From: Bradyrhizobium sp. CSA207
GTDB taxonomy: Bacteria; Pseudomonadota; Alphaproteobacteria; Rhizobiales; Xanthobacteraceae
Assembly (NCBI RefSeq): GCF_029051685.1
Contig: NZ_JAACFT010000002.1
Location: 62,001-126,000, forward strand
DNA length: 64,000 bases
Direction: 5' to 3'
Shown: one piece after another, positions 34,734 to 43,161 of the stretch
How the letters are laid out: every line of letters starts with the position of its first letter
Numbering within the stretch: position 1 is the stretch's first letter
Made by a program: the position numbers and the translations under genes
Notes under the pieces: generated by a model
Told to the model about the DNA's origin: nothing
The model's input: only the letters and a program-made list of their open reading frames with translations
Database searches by the model: none

Positions 34734-37298
34734 GTGCCGCCCCGCATTCTCACCGCATCGGCCGAGCCGGCCGCATTGCTGCCCGATCGCTTCCAGCAAT
34801 GGTTCGCGGCGCGTGGCTGGGCACCGCGCGCGCACCAATTGGCGCTGCTGGAAAAGGCGCGCGAAGATCGCTCCGCGCTGCTGATCGCGCCGACCGGCGC
34901 CGGCAAGACGCTGGCGGGGTTTTTGCCGACACTGGTGGAGCTGAGTTCAGCGCCCGTAATTCCAGCCAAATCGGTGGTCTCCACCGGCCGCGGCCTGCAG
35001 CGCAGCGGCGGCCTGCACACGCTCTATATCTCGCCGCTGAAGGCGCTCGCCGTCGACATCGCGCGCAATCTGGAGCGGCCGGTCGCCGAGATGGGACTGC
35101 CGATCAAGATCGAGACCCGCACCGGCGATACGCCGGTGTCGCGGCGGCAGCGGCAGCGGCGCTATCCGCCGGACGTGCTGCTGACGACGCCCGAGCAGCT
35201 TGCGCTGCTGCTGTCGTCCGACGACGCGCCGTTCCTGTTCTCATCGCTCAAGCGCATCGTGCTCGACGAGCTGCACGCGCTGGTGACCTCCAAGCGCGGC
35301 GATCTCTTGTCGCTCGGGCTGGCACGGCTGTGGCGGCTGGCGCCGCAAATGCGCGCGATCGGCCTGTCGGCGACGGTGGCCGAGCCGGAATCGCTGGCGC
35401 GCTTCCTGGTGCCGCAACCCAAGGACAAGTCGGAAGCCGCCGACATCGTCATCGCCGGCGGCGCGGCGCCGCCGCTGGTCGAGATGCTCGACACGCGCGA
35501 GCGGCTGCCCTGGGCCGGTCACAGCGCGCGCCACGCGCTTCCCGAGATCTACGATCTGATCAAGGCGAACAAGACCACGCTGGTCTTCGTCAACACCCGT
35601 AGTCAGGCCGAGATGCTGTTCCAGCAGCTCTGGAGCATGAACGACGACAACCTCGCGATCGCCCTGCATCACGGCTCGCTCGACGTCGCGCAGCGCCGCA
35701 AGGTTGAAGACGCGATGTCCGCGGGCAAACTGCGCGGCGTGGTCTGTACTTCTTCGCTCGACCTCGGCGTCGACTGGGGCGACGTCGATCTCGTCGTCAA
35801 TATCGGTGCGCCCAAGGGCGCCTCGCGCCTGATGCAGCGAATCGGCCGCGCCAATCACCGCCTCGACGAGGCCTCGCGCGCGGTGCTGGTGCCGGCGAAT
35901 CGTTTCGAGGTGCTGGAGTGCCGCGTCGCAATCGATGCCATCGCAGAGAATGCGCAGGACACGCCGCCCTTGCGCACCGGCGCACTCGACGTGCTGGCCC
36001 AGCACGTGCTCGGCTGCGCCTGCGGCGAGCCGTTTCTCTCCGGCGAGCTCTATGACGAAGTCCGCACCGCCGCGCCCTACGCCGATCTGGCGCGGCAGGA
36101 TTTCGACGACGTCGTCGATTTCGTCGCCACCGGCGGCTACGCGCTGAAAACCTATGAGCGCTTCGCCCGAATCAAGCAGGACAAGCAGGGCCGCTGGCGC
36201 GTCGCCAATCCAAAGGTGCGGCAGAGCTACCGCATGAATGTCGGCACCATCATCGCGGACGATATGCTGAAGGTGCGCTTGGTGCGCTCGCGCAGCGGCG
36301 CTACGGGCTCGACAGGGGTGATCGCGCGCGGCGGCAGGCTGCTCGGCGAGATCGAGGAGGCCTTCATCGAGGGCCTCGCGCCCGCCGACACCTTCGTGTT
36401 CAGCGGCGAGGTGGTGCGCTACGAGGCGCTGGTGGAGGACCAGGTCTATGTCTCGCGTGCCAACGACAAGGACCCGAAAGTGCCGTCCTACATGGGCGGC
36501 AAGTTTCCGCTCTCGACCTATCTCGCCGAACGCGTGCGCCGCCTGCTCGATGACGGGCGCGCCTGGGGTGCCTTGCCCGAGCAGGTGCGCGATTGGCTGT
36601 CACAGCAAAAAGACGTCTCGCACGTACCGGCGGTGCGCGAGCTGCTGGTCGAGAGTTTTCCGCGCGCCAACAAGCATTATCTGGTCTGCTATCCCTTCGA
36701 AGGGCGCCTCGCGCATCAGACGCTCGGCATGCTGCTGACGCGCCGGCTGGAGCGTGCCCGCGCCCGGCCGCTCGGCTTCGTCGCCAACGAATATGCGATT
36801 GCGGTCTGGGCGCTCGGCGACATGTCCTTCATGATCCGGGATGGCAGGATCGACCTCGACGCGCTGTTCGATCCTGATATGCTCGGCGACGACCTCGAGG
36901 CGTGGCTCGCCGAGTCGGCGCTGATGAAGCGTACGTTCCGCAATTGCGCCATCATCTCCGGCCTGATTGCGCGCCGCCACACCGGCGAGGAGAAAAGCCG
37001 CCGCCAGGTGCTGTTCTCGACCGATCTGGTCTACGATGTTCTGCGCAAGCACCAGGCCGATCATGTGCTGCTGCGCGCCGCGCGCGCCGACGCCGCCACC
37101 GGCCTGCTCGACCTGCGCCGCCTCAGCAACATGCTCACCCGCATCCAGGGCCGGATCACCCATCGGGAACTCGACCACGTCTCTCCGCTCGCCGTTCCCG
37201 TGATGCTGGAAATCGGCCGCGAGTCAGTTTATGGCGAAGCTGGAGACGAGTTGTTGGCCGAAGCCGCCGATGAGCTCGTCAAAGAGGCGATGTCGTAG
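34734..37298 (+). CDS. Lhr-type DEXH helicase of the ligase-associated cluster
   Basis: This superfamily 2 ATP-dependent DNA helicase/translocase of 854 residues has Walker A APTGAGKT (about 52-59), the DELH box in VLDELHALVTSKRGD, the SAT motif GLSATVAEP, LVFVNTRSQAE, and motifs V-VI in TSSLDLGVDWGDVDLVV and RIGRANHR. A winged-helix and Lhr-core C-terminus follow. Its size matches the compact Lhr-Core proteins found with the ligase, exonuclease and PdeM. GTG 34734 is the probable start because the region before it in frame is the family A repeat. PdeM follows on the same strand after a family B repeat. Confidence 0.92.
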   Translation: MPPRILTASAEPAALLPDRFQQWFAARGWAPRAHQLALLEKAREDRSALLIAPTGAGKTLAGFLPTLVELSSAPVIPAKSVVSTGRGLQRSGGLHTLYISPLKALAVDIARNLERPVAEMGLPIKIETRTGDTPVSRRQRQRRYPPDVLLTTPEQLALLLSSDDAPFLFSSLKRIVLDELHALVTSKRGDLLSLGLARLWRLAPQMRAIGLSATVAEPESLARFLVPQPKDKSEAADIVIAGGAAPPLVEMLDTRERLPWAGHSARHALPEIYDLIKANKTTLVFVNTRSQAEMLFQQLWSMNDDNLAIALHHGSLDVAQRRKVEDAMSAGKLRGVVCTSSLDLGVDWGDVDLVVNIGAPKGASRLMQRIGRANHRLDEASRAVLVPANRFEVLECRVAIDAIAENAQDTPPLRTGALDVLAQHVLGCACGEPFLSGELYDEVRTAAPYADLARQDFDDVVDFVATGGYALKTYERFARIKQDKQGRWRVANPKVRQSYRMNVGTIIADDMLKVRLVRSRSGATGSTGVIARGGRLLGEIEEAFIEGLAPADTFVFSGEVVRYEALVEDQVYVSRANDKDPKVPSYMGGKFPLSTYLAERVRRLLDDGRAWGALPEQVRDWLSQQKDVSHVPAVRELLVESFPRANKHYLVCYPFEGRLAHQTLGMLLTRRLERARARPLGFVANEYAIAVWALGDMSFMIRDGRIDLDALFDPDMLGDDLEAWLAESALMKRTFRNCAIISGLIARRHTGEEKSRRQVLFSTDLVYDVLRKHQADHVLLRAARADAATGLLDLRRLSNMLTRIQGRITHRELDHVSPLAVPVMLEIGRESVYGEAGDELLAEAADELVKEAMS

Positions 37299-37335
37299 AC
37301 GGCAACAATGGTTCTTTGGGTCGCAACTCTATCCA

Positions 37336-37487
37336 CGTCGTCATGCCCGGGCAAAAGCGCGGAGCGCGCCTTCAATTGGAAGACCCGGGCATCCACGTCT
37401 TTGTCTCCGTGGCAAGAACGTGGATGGCCGGGCATAGGCGAGCGGAAGCGACGCCGTCCTTTGGACGGCTGTGCCCGGCCATGACGG
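37336..37487. repeat. Palindromic repeat, family B (copy 3)
   Basis: CGTCGTCATGCCCGGGC at the left, two inner segments GCATCCACGTC and ACGTGGATGGCCGGGC, and a right end GCCCGGCCATGACGG. The PdeM start codon ATG 37481 is part of the right end. Confidence 0.75.
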
Positions 37488-38176
37488 AGGTGGCCCTATC
37501 GATCACATCAACGCGTACGCTGGATGTCGCCAGCGTGTCGTTCCATGCCGATCTCTCCGGCGCGCTGTTCTGGGAAGAACAGCGCCTGCTCGTCGTCTCC
37601 GACCTGCATCTGGAAAAAGGTTCCAGCTACGCCACGCGCGGTGTGCTGCTGCCGCCTTACGACACGATCGCGACGCTCGGTCGTCTCGCTGCTGTCATCT
37701 CGCGCCATGATCCGCGCATCGTCATCGCGCTTGGCGACAGTTTTCACGATCGCACCGCGCATGGACGCCTGTCGGCGGACGATCGCGATGCCGTCAGCGC
37801 GCTGCAGTCCGGTCGCGACTGGATCTGGATCTCCGGCAATCACGATCCGGCGCTGCCGCGCGATCTCGGCGGCACTGTCGCCGACGAAGTTGCGATCGGT
37901 CCGATCACCTTCCGCCATGAGCCGACCGGCGCCCACGGCGAGATCGCCGGCCATCTGCATCCCAAGGCGCGCGTCTCCACGCGCGGCCGCTCGATGGAGC
38001 GCCGCTGCTTTGCCTGCGATGGGATGCGCGCCGTGATGCCCGCCTTCGGCGCCTACGCCGGCGGCCTCAGCATCCGCGACGCAGCGTTCGCAAAGATATT
38101 TCCGAATAACGGCTTCGTCGCGCACCTCCTCGGCGACCGCCGCGTGCACGCCATCGCCGCATCGCGGTGTTATTGA
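37481..38176 (+). CDS. pdeM: PdeM, ligase-associated metallophosphoesterase
   Basis: This 231-residue calcineurin-type phosphoesterase carries the five metal motifs in order: SDLHLEKG, ALGDSFHD, ISGNHDP, the FRHEP strand and GHLHPKA. It is the fourth member of the ligase/exonuclease/Lhr helicase/PdeM set, a Mn-dependent phosphodiesterase or end-processing enzyme by family knowledge. The first possible start before the conserved domain is ATG 37481, which lies in the terminal palindrome of a family B repeat; no typical Shine-Dalgarno precedes it. Translation may depend on coupling or readthrough from the helicase message. Confidence 0.9.
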   Translation: MTEVALSITSTRTLDVASVSFHADLSGALFWEEQRLLVVSDLHLEKGSSYATRGVLLPPYDTIATLGRLAAVISRHDPRIVIALGDSFHDRTAHGRLSADDRDAVSALQSGRDWIWISGNHDPALPRDLGGTVADEVAIGPITFRHEPTGAHGEIAGHLHPKARVSTRGRSMERRCFACDGMRAVMPAFGAYAGGLSIRDAAFAKIFPNNGFVAHLLGDRRVHAIAASRCY

Positions 38177-38187
38177 GGCTCGCCCTT

Positions 38188-38300
38188 CGTAGAGTGGGTT
38201 AGCGAAGCGTAACCCACCTCTTTCGCTTCCGCGGAGACAGCAGTGGTGGGTTACGCCGGCGGACTGCGCTTCGCGCAGCCGCAGAGCTAACCCACCCTAC
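38188..38300. repeat. Palindromic repeat, family F (copy 1)
   Basis: CGTAGAGTGGGTTAGC, GCGTAACCCACC, GGTGGGTTACGCC and GCTAACCCACCCTAC alternate in inverted order. A second copy is at 51240-51347. It separates the convergent PdeM and LysR genes. Confidence 0.75.
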
Positions 38301-38309
38301 ACAGTCTCA

Positions 38310-39173
38310 TTACGCCGCCTTCGCCTGCACATCATCGCAGAACTGCGCCAACCGATCCGCGAGCCGCAATGTTGCGGGACTCGCACCGGGCGATGCCATC
38401 AATGCCACCTCGGTCCGGTTGATCGGCGCAAAGCCGTCCTTGGCGGTCAGCACGCGGTGGTCGGACTGGATCGCCATCTCCGACAGGATGCTCAGGCCCA
38501 TGCCGGCGGCAACGGCGGCCTGGATGCCGGCGAGGCTCGATGAGGTGTAGGCCATGTGCCAGGGCCGGCCTGCGCTTTCGAGCGCGTGGATGGCGCCGGC
38601 GCGGTAGAGGCAGCCGAGCGGGAAGCCGATCAGCGGCACGGAGGCGGCGTCCGCGTCAATCGGATGGCTCTTGCTGGTGACCCAGTGCACCCGCTCCGGC
38701 CACACCGCAATCGCGTCCTTCCCGCCGGCCGCGCGCTTGAACAGCGAAAGATCAAGCTCGCCGCGTTCGAGATCGTGCGCCAAATTCTTGCTCTGGTCGG
38801 CGCGCACGTCGAGCCGCAGGCCGGGATGCGAGCGCGCGAACGCGCCCAGCAGTTTCGCCAGCCGGTACGCGGCAAAATCCTCGGGGATGCCGAGCCGGAT
38901 CGCGCCTTCGCTGTCGGGCTGGCGCAGCACGTCGCGCGCCTCCTCGGCGAGCGACAAAAGCCGCCGCGCGTAGGACAGCAGCCGCTCGCCGGCCTCGGTC
39001 GGGCGCAAATCCTTGCCGTCACGGTGCAGCAGCACCTGGCCGACGTCCTCCTCCAGCCGCTTGATCTGCTGGCTGACGGTCGATTGCGTGCGGTGGACGC
39101 GCTCGCCGGCACGGGTGAAGCCGCCGGCATCGACCACCGAGACGAAGCTGCGCAGCAGCTCGAGATCGAGCAT
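38310..39173 (-). CDS. LysR-family transcriptional regulator
   Basis: This 287-residue regulator has the N-terminal winged helix (LRSFVSVVDAGGFTRAGERV, TQSTVSQQIKRLEE) and a C-terminal substrate-binding-like effector domain (IRLGIPEDFAAYRLAKLL). ATG 39173 follows a well-spaced GGAGG. It is divergent from the DMT exporter at 39272, with an inverted repeat between them, so it probably controls that exporter. Effector unknown. Confidence 0.92.
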   Translation of the reverse strand: MLDLELLRSFVSVVDAGGFTRAGERVHRTQSTVSQQIKRLEEDVGQVLLHRDGKDLRPTEAGERLLSYARRLLSLAEEARDVLRQPDSEGAIRLGIPEDFAAYRLAKLLGAFARSHPGLRLDVRADQSKNLAHDLERGELDLSLFKRAAGGKDAIAVWPERVHWVTSKSHPIDADAASVPLIGFPLGCLYRAGAIHALESAGRPWHMAYTSSSLAGIQAAVAAGMGLSILSEMAIQSDHRVLTAKDGFAPINRTEVALMASPGASPATLRLADRLAQFCDDVQAKAA

Positions 39174-39182
39174 GGCCGCCTC

Positions 39183-39229
39183 CATTCGAAAATCCACTGA
39201 TCAGAAGTTAATCATTTAATTTCCGAATG
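39183..39229. promoter_or_regulatory. Inverted repeat in the LysR/exporter divergent promoter
   Basis: CATTCGAAAAT at 39183-39193 and ATTTCCGAATG at 39219-39229 are complementary at 10 of 11 positions, with centres 36 bp apart. An AT-rich stretch between them could hold promoters for both genes. It is a reasonable LysR-type operator region. Confidence 0.45.
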
Positions 39230-39271
39230 ACAAGGGGCGTCCCTAGATCGACGCCACAGGAGAATGTCCCC

Positions 39272-40186
39272 ATGTCGATGGCCCCCTCGATTTCGGTTCC
39301 CCGCAGCCGCCTCAACACTCTGCCGCTCGCGATCGGCCTGTTCTGCCTGCTCTGGAGCTATGCCTTCGTCGCCGGCAAGATCGGCGTCACCCATTGCCCA
39401 CCGCTGATCCTGCTCGCCGCGCGCTTCTCCCTCGCCGGCATTTTGATCGTCAGCGCCACGCTGATCCGCGGCGACGGTTGGTCGCTGTCCTGGCGCGACG
39501 CCGCGATCTTCGCCGTGCTCGGCATCGCCAACAACGCGCTCTATCTCGGCCTCGGCTACACCGGCCTGCAATCGGTCTCGGCCGGCCTCGGCGGCCTGAT
39601 CGTCTCGGCCAATCCGGTGTTCACGGCGGGCCTCGCCGCGCTCCTGCTCGGCGAAGGCATGACCTGGCGCAAGGCGAGCGGCCTGTTGCTCGGCGTCATC
39701 GGCGTTACGGCGATCGTCTGGCATCGCCTCTCGGTCGGCACCGACTCACTCCACGGCATCATGTTCACGCTGGCTTCGCTCGCCTCCATCGTCGCCGGCA
39801 CCATTTTGTTCAAGCTGCTCGCGCCGAGGGGAAGCTTGTGGATCGGCAACGGCATCCAGAATCTCGCCGCCGGAATCGTGCTGACGCCGGTCGCGCTCAC
39901 CTTCGCCGATGTCCACGCGATCGATGTCACGCCGAGCCTGATCGGCGCCTTTGCGTTCCTCGTGCTCGGCGGCTCGATCATGGCCTACTGGCTCTGGTTT
40001 CATCTCCTGAAAGTGTGTGGTGCCACCGCCGCCAGTGCCTATCATTTCCTGATGCCGCCGCTCGGCATGCTGTTCGCCTTCCTGGTGTTAGGCGAGCATG
40101 TCGAGGCGCGCGACCTCTTCGGTATCATTCCGGTCGCGCTCGGCATCTACCTGGTGACGCGGCCTGCCGCGAAGCCCATTTCGTAG
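39272..40186 (+). CDS. EamA/DMT-superfamily exporter
   Basis: This 304-residue membrane protein has ten predicted helices in two EamA repeats (LAIGLFCLLWSYAFVAGKIG opening the first, GIMFTLASLASIVAGTILF opening the second). Relatives export amino acids or other metabolites. ATG 39272 has AGGAG upstream. It is divergent from the LysR gene, a common pairing for inducible exporters. The MBL hydrolase starts 12 bases later, so the two are likely one transcript. Confidence 0.9.
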   Translation: MSMAPSISVPRSRLNTLPLAIGLFCLLWSYAFVAGKIGVTHCPPLILLAARFSLAGILIVSATLIRGDGWSLSWRDAAIFAVLGIANNALYLGLGYTGLQSVSAGLGGLIVSANPVFTAGLAALLLGEGMTWRKASGLLLGVIGVTAIVWHRLSVGTDSLHGIMFTLASLASIVAGTILFKLLAPRGSLWIGNGIQNLAAGIVLTPVALTFADVHAIDVTPSLIGAFAFLVLGGSIMAYWLWFHLLKVCGATAASAYHFLMPPLGMLFAFLVLGEHVEARDLFGIIPVALGIYLVTRPAAKPIS

Positions 40187-40198
40187 GAGGAGTTGACC

Positions 40199-40972
40199 AT
40201 GCCCATTTCCATCACCCTGATCGGCGGTCCCACCGCGCTGATCGAGATCGATGGCTTTCGCCTGCTCACCGACCCCACCTTTGATGCACCCGGCGCCTAC
40301 CAATTGCCGCATGTGAAGCTGGAGAAGACGATCGGACCTGCCCTGAAAGCCGACGCGATCGGGCCGGTCGATGCGGTCCTGCTCAGCCACGACCAGCATT
40401 CGGACAATCTCGACAATTCCGGCCGCGACTTGCTCAAAAGCGTGAAGCGCGTGTTGACGACAGAGGCGGGCGCCAAGCGCCTCGGCGGCCATGTCGAAGG
40501 CCTCGCGCCCTGGGGCACCGCGCATCTGAAAGATCGCGACGGCAACTCACTCACCATCACCGCGACGCCCGCGCGTCACGGTCCGGCCGGCATCGAGCCG
40601 CTGTCGGGTGACGTCATCGGCTTTGTGGTGTCGTCGAGCAGGAAGGACACCAGCCCGGTCTATATCAGCGGCGATACCACCTGGTTCGACGGCGTCGCCG
40701 AAGTGGCTCGCCGCTTCAAATGCGGCGTGGTGATGCCGTTCGCCGGCGCCGCGCAAACGCGCGGGCCATTCCATCTCACCATGGATACCAACGACACCAT
40801 CGAGACCGCGCGCGCCTTCCCGGATGCGATGATCGTTCCCGTGCACACGGAGGGCTGGGCGCATTTCCGACAGAACAGCGAGGATCTGCACAAGACCTTT
40901 GACATGCTGGGCTTCGGGCCGCGGTTGCGGCTGTTGGAGCCGGGCGTGCCGACGGTGGTGGAGGCGCCGTGA
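40199..40972 (+). CDS. UlaG-like MBL-fold hydrolase with altered metal motif
   Basis: This 257-residue beta-lactamase-fold protein of the UlaG/L-ascorbate-lactonase-like group shows ITLIGGPTALIEIDGFRLLTDP, then HDQHSDNLD at residues 64-72 where metal ligands are expected, TATPARHGP, ISGDTTWFDG and a late VPVHTEGW. Relatives I recall read HDHHxDNLD, so the second His appears replaced by Gln66; metal binding may be changed. ATG 40199 is preceded by GGAGGAGTTG. It follows the exporter by 12 bases and its stop lies in a 27-bp tandem duplication. Confidence 0.82.
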   Translation: MPISITLIGGPTALIEIDGFRLLTDPTFDAPGAYQLPHVKLEKTIGPALKADAIGPVDAVLLSHDQHSDNLDNSGRDLLKSVKRVLTTEAGAKRLGGHVEGLAPWGTAHLKDRDGNSLTITATPARHGPAGIEPLSGDVIGFVVSSSRKDTSPVYISGDTTWFDGVAEVARRFKCGVVMPFAGAAQTRGPFHLTMDTNDTIETARAFPDAMIVPVHTEGWAHFRQNSEDLHKTFDMLGFGPRLRLLEPGVPTVVEAP

Positions 40973-41018
40973 TCGTGCCACACCGTCATTGCGCCGTGAT
41001 CGTGCCACACCCGTCATT
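40964..41018. repeat. 27-bp tandem duplication across a stop codon
   Basis: GCGCCGTGATCGTGCCACAC... occurs at 40964-40990 and again at 40991-41018 with one extra base. The first copy contains the TGA stop of the UlaG-like gene (40970-40972). The second copy joins directly to a family C repeat, so the duplication also copied its first bases. Confidence 0.75.
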
Positions 41019-41129
41019 GCGAGCGTAGCGAAGCAATCCAGAGTCCCTCCGCGGCGAAAGTCTGGATTGCTTCGTCGCTTCAGTGCAAAATTGCTTCGCA
41101 ATTTTGTCACGTGCTCCTCGCAATGACGG
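41011..41129. repeat. Palindromic repeat, family C (copy 1)
   Basis: CGTCATTGCGAGCGTAGCG with AAGCAATCCAGA at the left and TCTGGATTGCTTCG with CTCGCAATGACGG at the right; an extra inserted hairpin (AAAATTGCTTCGCAATTTT) is present. A simpler copy is at 56846-56925. It separates convergent genes. Confidence 0.75.
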
Positions 41130-41132
41130 AGG

Positions 41133-41903
41133 CTAATCCTTCCGAAATACGATCGACGCCATCCACCCCGTCATCAGCGCCATTGCTGCAGTGACGAGGC
41201 CATAGACCAAGCCGTTCTGCCGCGCGTTTGTCGCCACGAACTGCTCGAACCCGATCTTGACGATCTCGAAGGCGGTGTCGGTCTTGCCGATGAACGCGCC
41301 GTTCGAAAACAGCTTGATCTCAACCTCATAGGTCCCGATCGGCACCTCTGCCGGCAATGGAATGCCGGTGCGGAACAGCGTCGGCGTCAGGAGCGTCACC
41401 GCGGCGGCGTCCTCGCGATAGAGCCCGCGTTGGGTGCGCAGGCGGATAAAGGCCGAGCGGAATGCGTCGTTCGGCACCACGTCGGCATAGTCGCCGCTGA
41501 CCCGCTGCATCAACAGCACGTTGTTGAGCCCGATCTGCTGCCGCCGCGCGATCTCGGGCGACGTAATTGCATCGAAGGAGCGGTTGGCGAATAGCGCCAG
41601 ATAACTCGGCACCTGCAGGAACTGCCGGTAATCGGTGTTGATCCAGATCCCGAAGGTCAGTTCCTTGCGCCGCGTCACCATGTCGGCGCGGGGGCCCATC
41701 ACAGTGACCACGAGATCATAGGCGGTGCGGTCGGCGGGCGTAGAAGCGTCCTTCTCCACCGAGCCGAACAGCACCAGCTCCTCGCCGGAATAGTTCGGCG
41801 TCACCGTGACGCGATGGTTGGAGACCGACACGATCAGCCGCTCCGCGCGCGCGGCGCCGCTCAGCAACAGGACGAGAAGAGCTGCAACAAGCGCGCGCCT
41901 CAC
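41133..41903 (-). CDS. Alph_Pro_TM (TIGR02186) membrane-anchored protein
   Basis: This 256-residue protein has a signal peptide (MRRALVAALLVLLLSGAARA), a periplasmic beta-rich domain (ERLIVSVSNHRVTVTPNYSG) and one C-terminal membrane helix (LVYGLVTAAMALMTGWMASIVF). The family is conserved next to TauE-type exporters in alphaproteobacteria, as here, but its role is not established. It starts with GTG 41903, overlapping the exporter stop by 3 bases (GTGA), which indicates coupled translation. Confidence 0.87.
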   Translation of the reverse strand: MRRALVAALLVLLLSGAARAERLIVSVSNHRVTVTPNYSGEELVLFGSVEKDASTPADRTAYDLVVTVMGPRADMVTRRKELTFGIWINTDYRQFLQVPSYLALFANRSFDAITSPEIARRQQIGLNNVLLMQRVSGDYADVVPNDAFRSAFIRLRTQRGLYREDAAAVTLLTPTLFRTGIPLPAEVPIGTYEVEIKLFSNGAFIGKTDTAFEIVKIGFEQFVATNARQNGLVYGLVTAAMALMTGWMASIVFRKD

Positions 41904-42817
41904 CCGCTCACCCCCAGCTCGCGGATGGTGAAGAGATCCTCGGGCCGGATCACGAGCTCGACCGCGAAGCGGACGCCGACCGAGAGGATCAAAAGGCCCA
42001 GCAGCAGGCGCAACTGCTCGCCGCGGATTTTTTGGCCCGCGCGGGCGCCGAATTGCGCACCGGTGACGCCGCCGACCATCAGGATCAGCGCCAGCACCGC
42101 GTCGACCAGATGATTGGTCACCGCATGCAACATGGTCGCGAACAGCATGGTGACCAGCGTCAGGATCATCGATGTCCCGATCACCGTCGAGGTCGGCACC
42201 CGCAGCAGATAGATCATGATCGGCACCAGGATGAAGCCGCCGCCGATGCCCATGACGGCGCCGATGAAGCCGATCACGACGCCGACAATGACGATCGGGA
42301 TCACCGACAAATAGATCTTCGAGCGCTTGAAGCGCATTTTCAGCGGCAGGCCGTGGATCCAGTTGTGCGCGCGGCGCGGCGGCACCGCACCGCGCCGTGT
42401 TCGCATCAGCGCGCGCAGGCCTTCCGAAAACATCAGGCTGCCGACCGTGCCGAGCAGCACCACGTAGGACAGTGCGATCATCAGGTCGAGCTGACCGAGC
42501 GCGCGAAGCTGCGTGAACGTCCACACGCCGAGCGCGGTGCCGGTCACGCCGCCGCAGAGCAAGACGCTCGCAAGCGCCGGATCGATCGCGCGCCGCCGCC
42601 AATAGGTGAGCGCACCGGAAAAGGACGAGGCTGCAATGTGGCTCGCGACCGAGGCGACCGCGACCGCCGGCGTGATGCCGATGAAGATCAATAGCGGCGT
42701 CATCAGAAACCCGCCGCCGATCCCGAACATGCCGGAGACGAAGCCGACCGCGGCACCCATCGCCAGCACGAGAAACACGTTGACCGGAAGATCGGCGATC
42801 GGGAGGTAGAGCTGCAT
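41900..42817 (-). CDS. TauE/SafE-family anion exporter
   Basis: This 305-residue membrane protein has about eight helices and two copies of the family signature (SGMFGIGGGFLMTPLLIF and GAVMGIGGGFILVPIMIY). Members export sulfite, sulfoacetate or related organosulfonates. ATG 42817 is preferred over GTG 42826. The following TIGR02186 protein overlaps its end, and the pair is a recurrent unit. A family A repeat lies upstream. Confidence 0.92.
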   Translation of the reverse strand: MQLYLPIADLPVNVFLVLAMGAAVGFVSGMFGIGGGFLMTPLLIFIGITPAVAVASVASHIAASSFSGALTYWRRRAIDPALASVLLCGGVTGTALGVWTFTQLRALGQLDLMIALSYVVLLGTVGSLMFSEGLRALMRTRRGAVPPRRAHNWIHGLPLKMRFKRSKIYLSVIPIVIVGVVIGFIGAVMGIGGGFILVPIMIYLLRVPTSTVIGTSMILTLVTMLFATMLHAVTNHLVDAVLALILMVGGVTGAQFGARAGQKIRGEQLRLLLGLLILSVGVRFAVELVIRPEDLFTIRELGVSG

Positions 42818-42996
42818 CGGGGCCACGCTCCGGCGAGACGGATCGATTTCGCGGAATGCTCGCAGGAAGACGGAACGATTGCCGCGCCCCTCAATAGCCG
42901 AATTCGCCGCCGGACGGATCAGGAATTTGGGGCGTGGTGAACGAGGCGGGTCCGCGTGATGAGATTGGGTTCAATAGCTGCCAGGACAAAGGTGCG

Positions 42997-43116
42997 CTCC
43001 CTCCCCCGCTTGCGGGGGAGGGCTGGGGAGAGGGTGCCTCCGCAGCCGAGACTCTCCAAGAGGATAAAGCCCTCACCCGGCGCTACGCGCCGACCTCTCC
43101 CGCAAGCGGGAGAGGT
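42997..43116. repeat. Palindromic repeat, family A (copy 5)
   Basis: CTCCCTCCCCCGCTTGCGGG opens, and ACCTCTCCCGCAAGCGGGAG closes the element, with CTCACCCGGCG inside. It occupies the middle of the gap 42818-43161; the rest of that gap shows nothing clear. Confidence 0.75.
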
Positions 43117-43161
43117 GCACCGAGCCCGCGGCCCGCTTGGTCCGATCTAAAGCGTCAGGTC

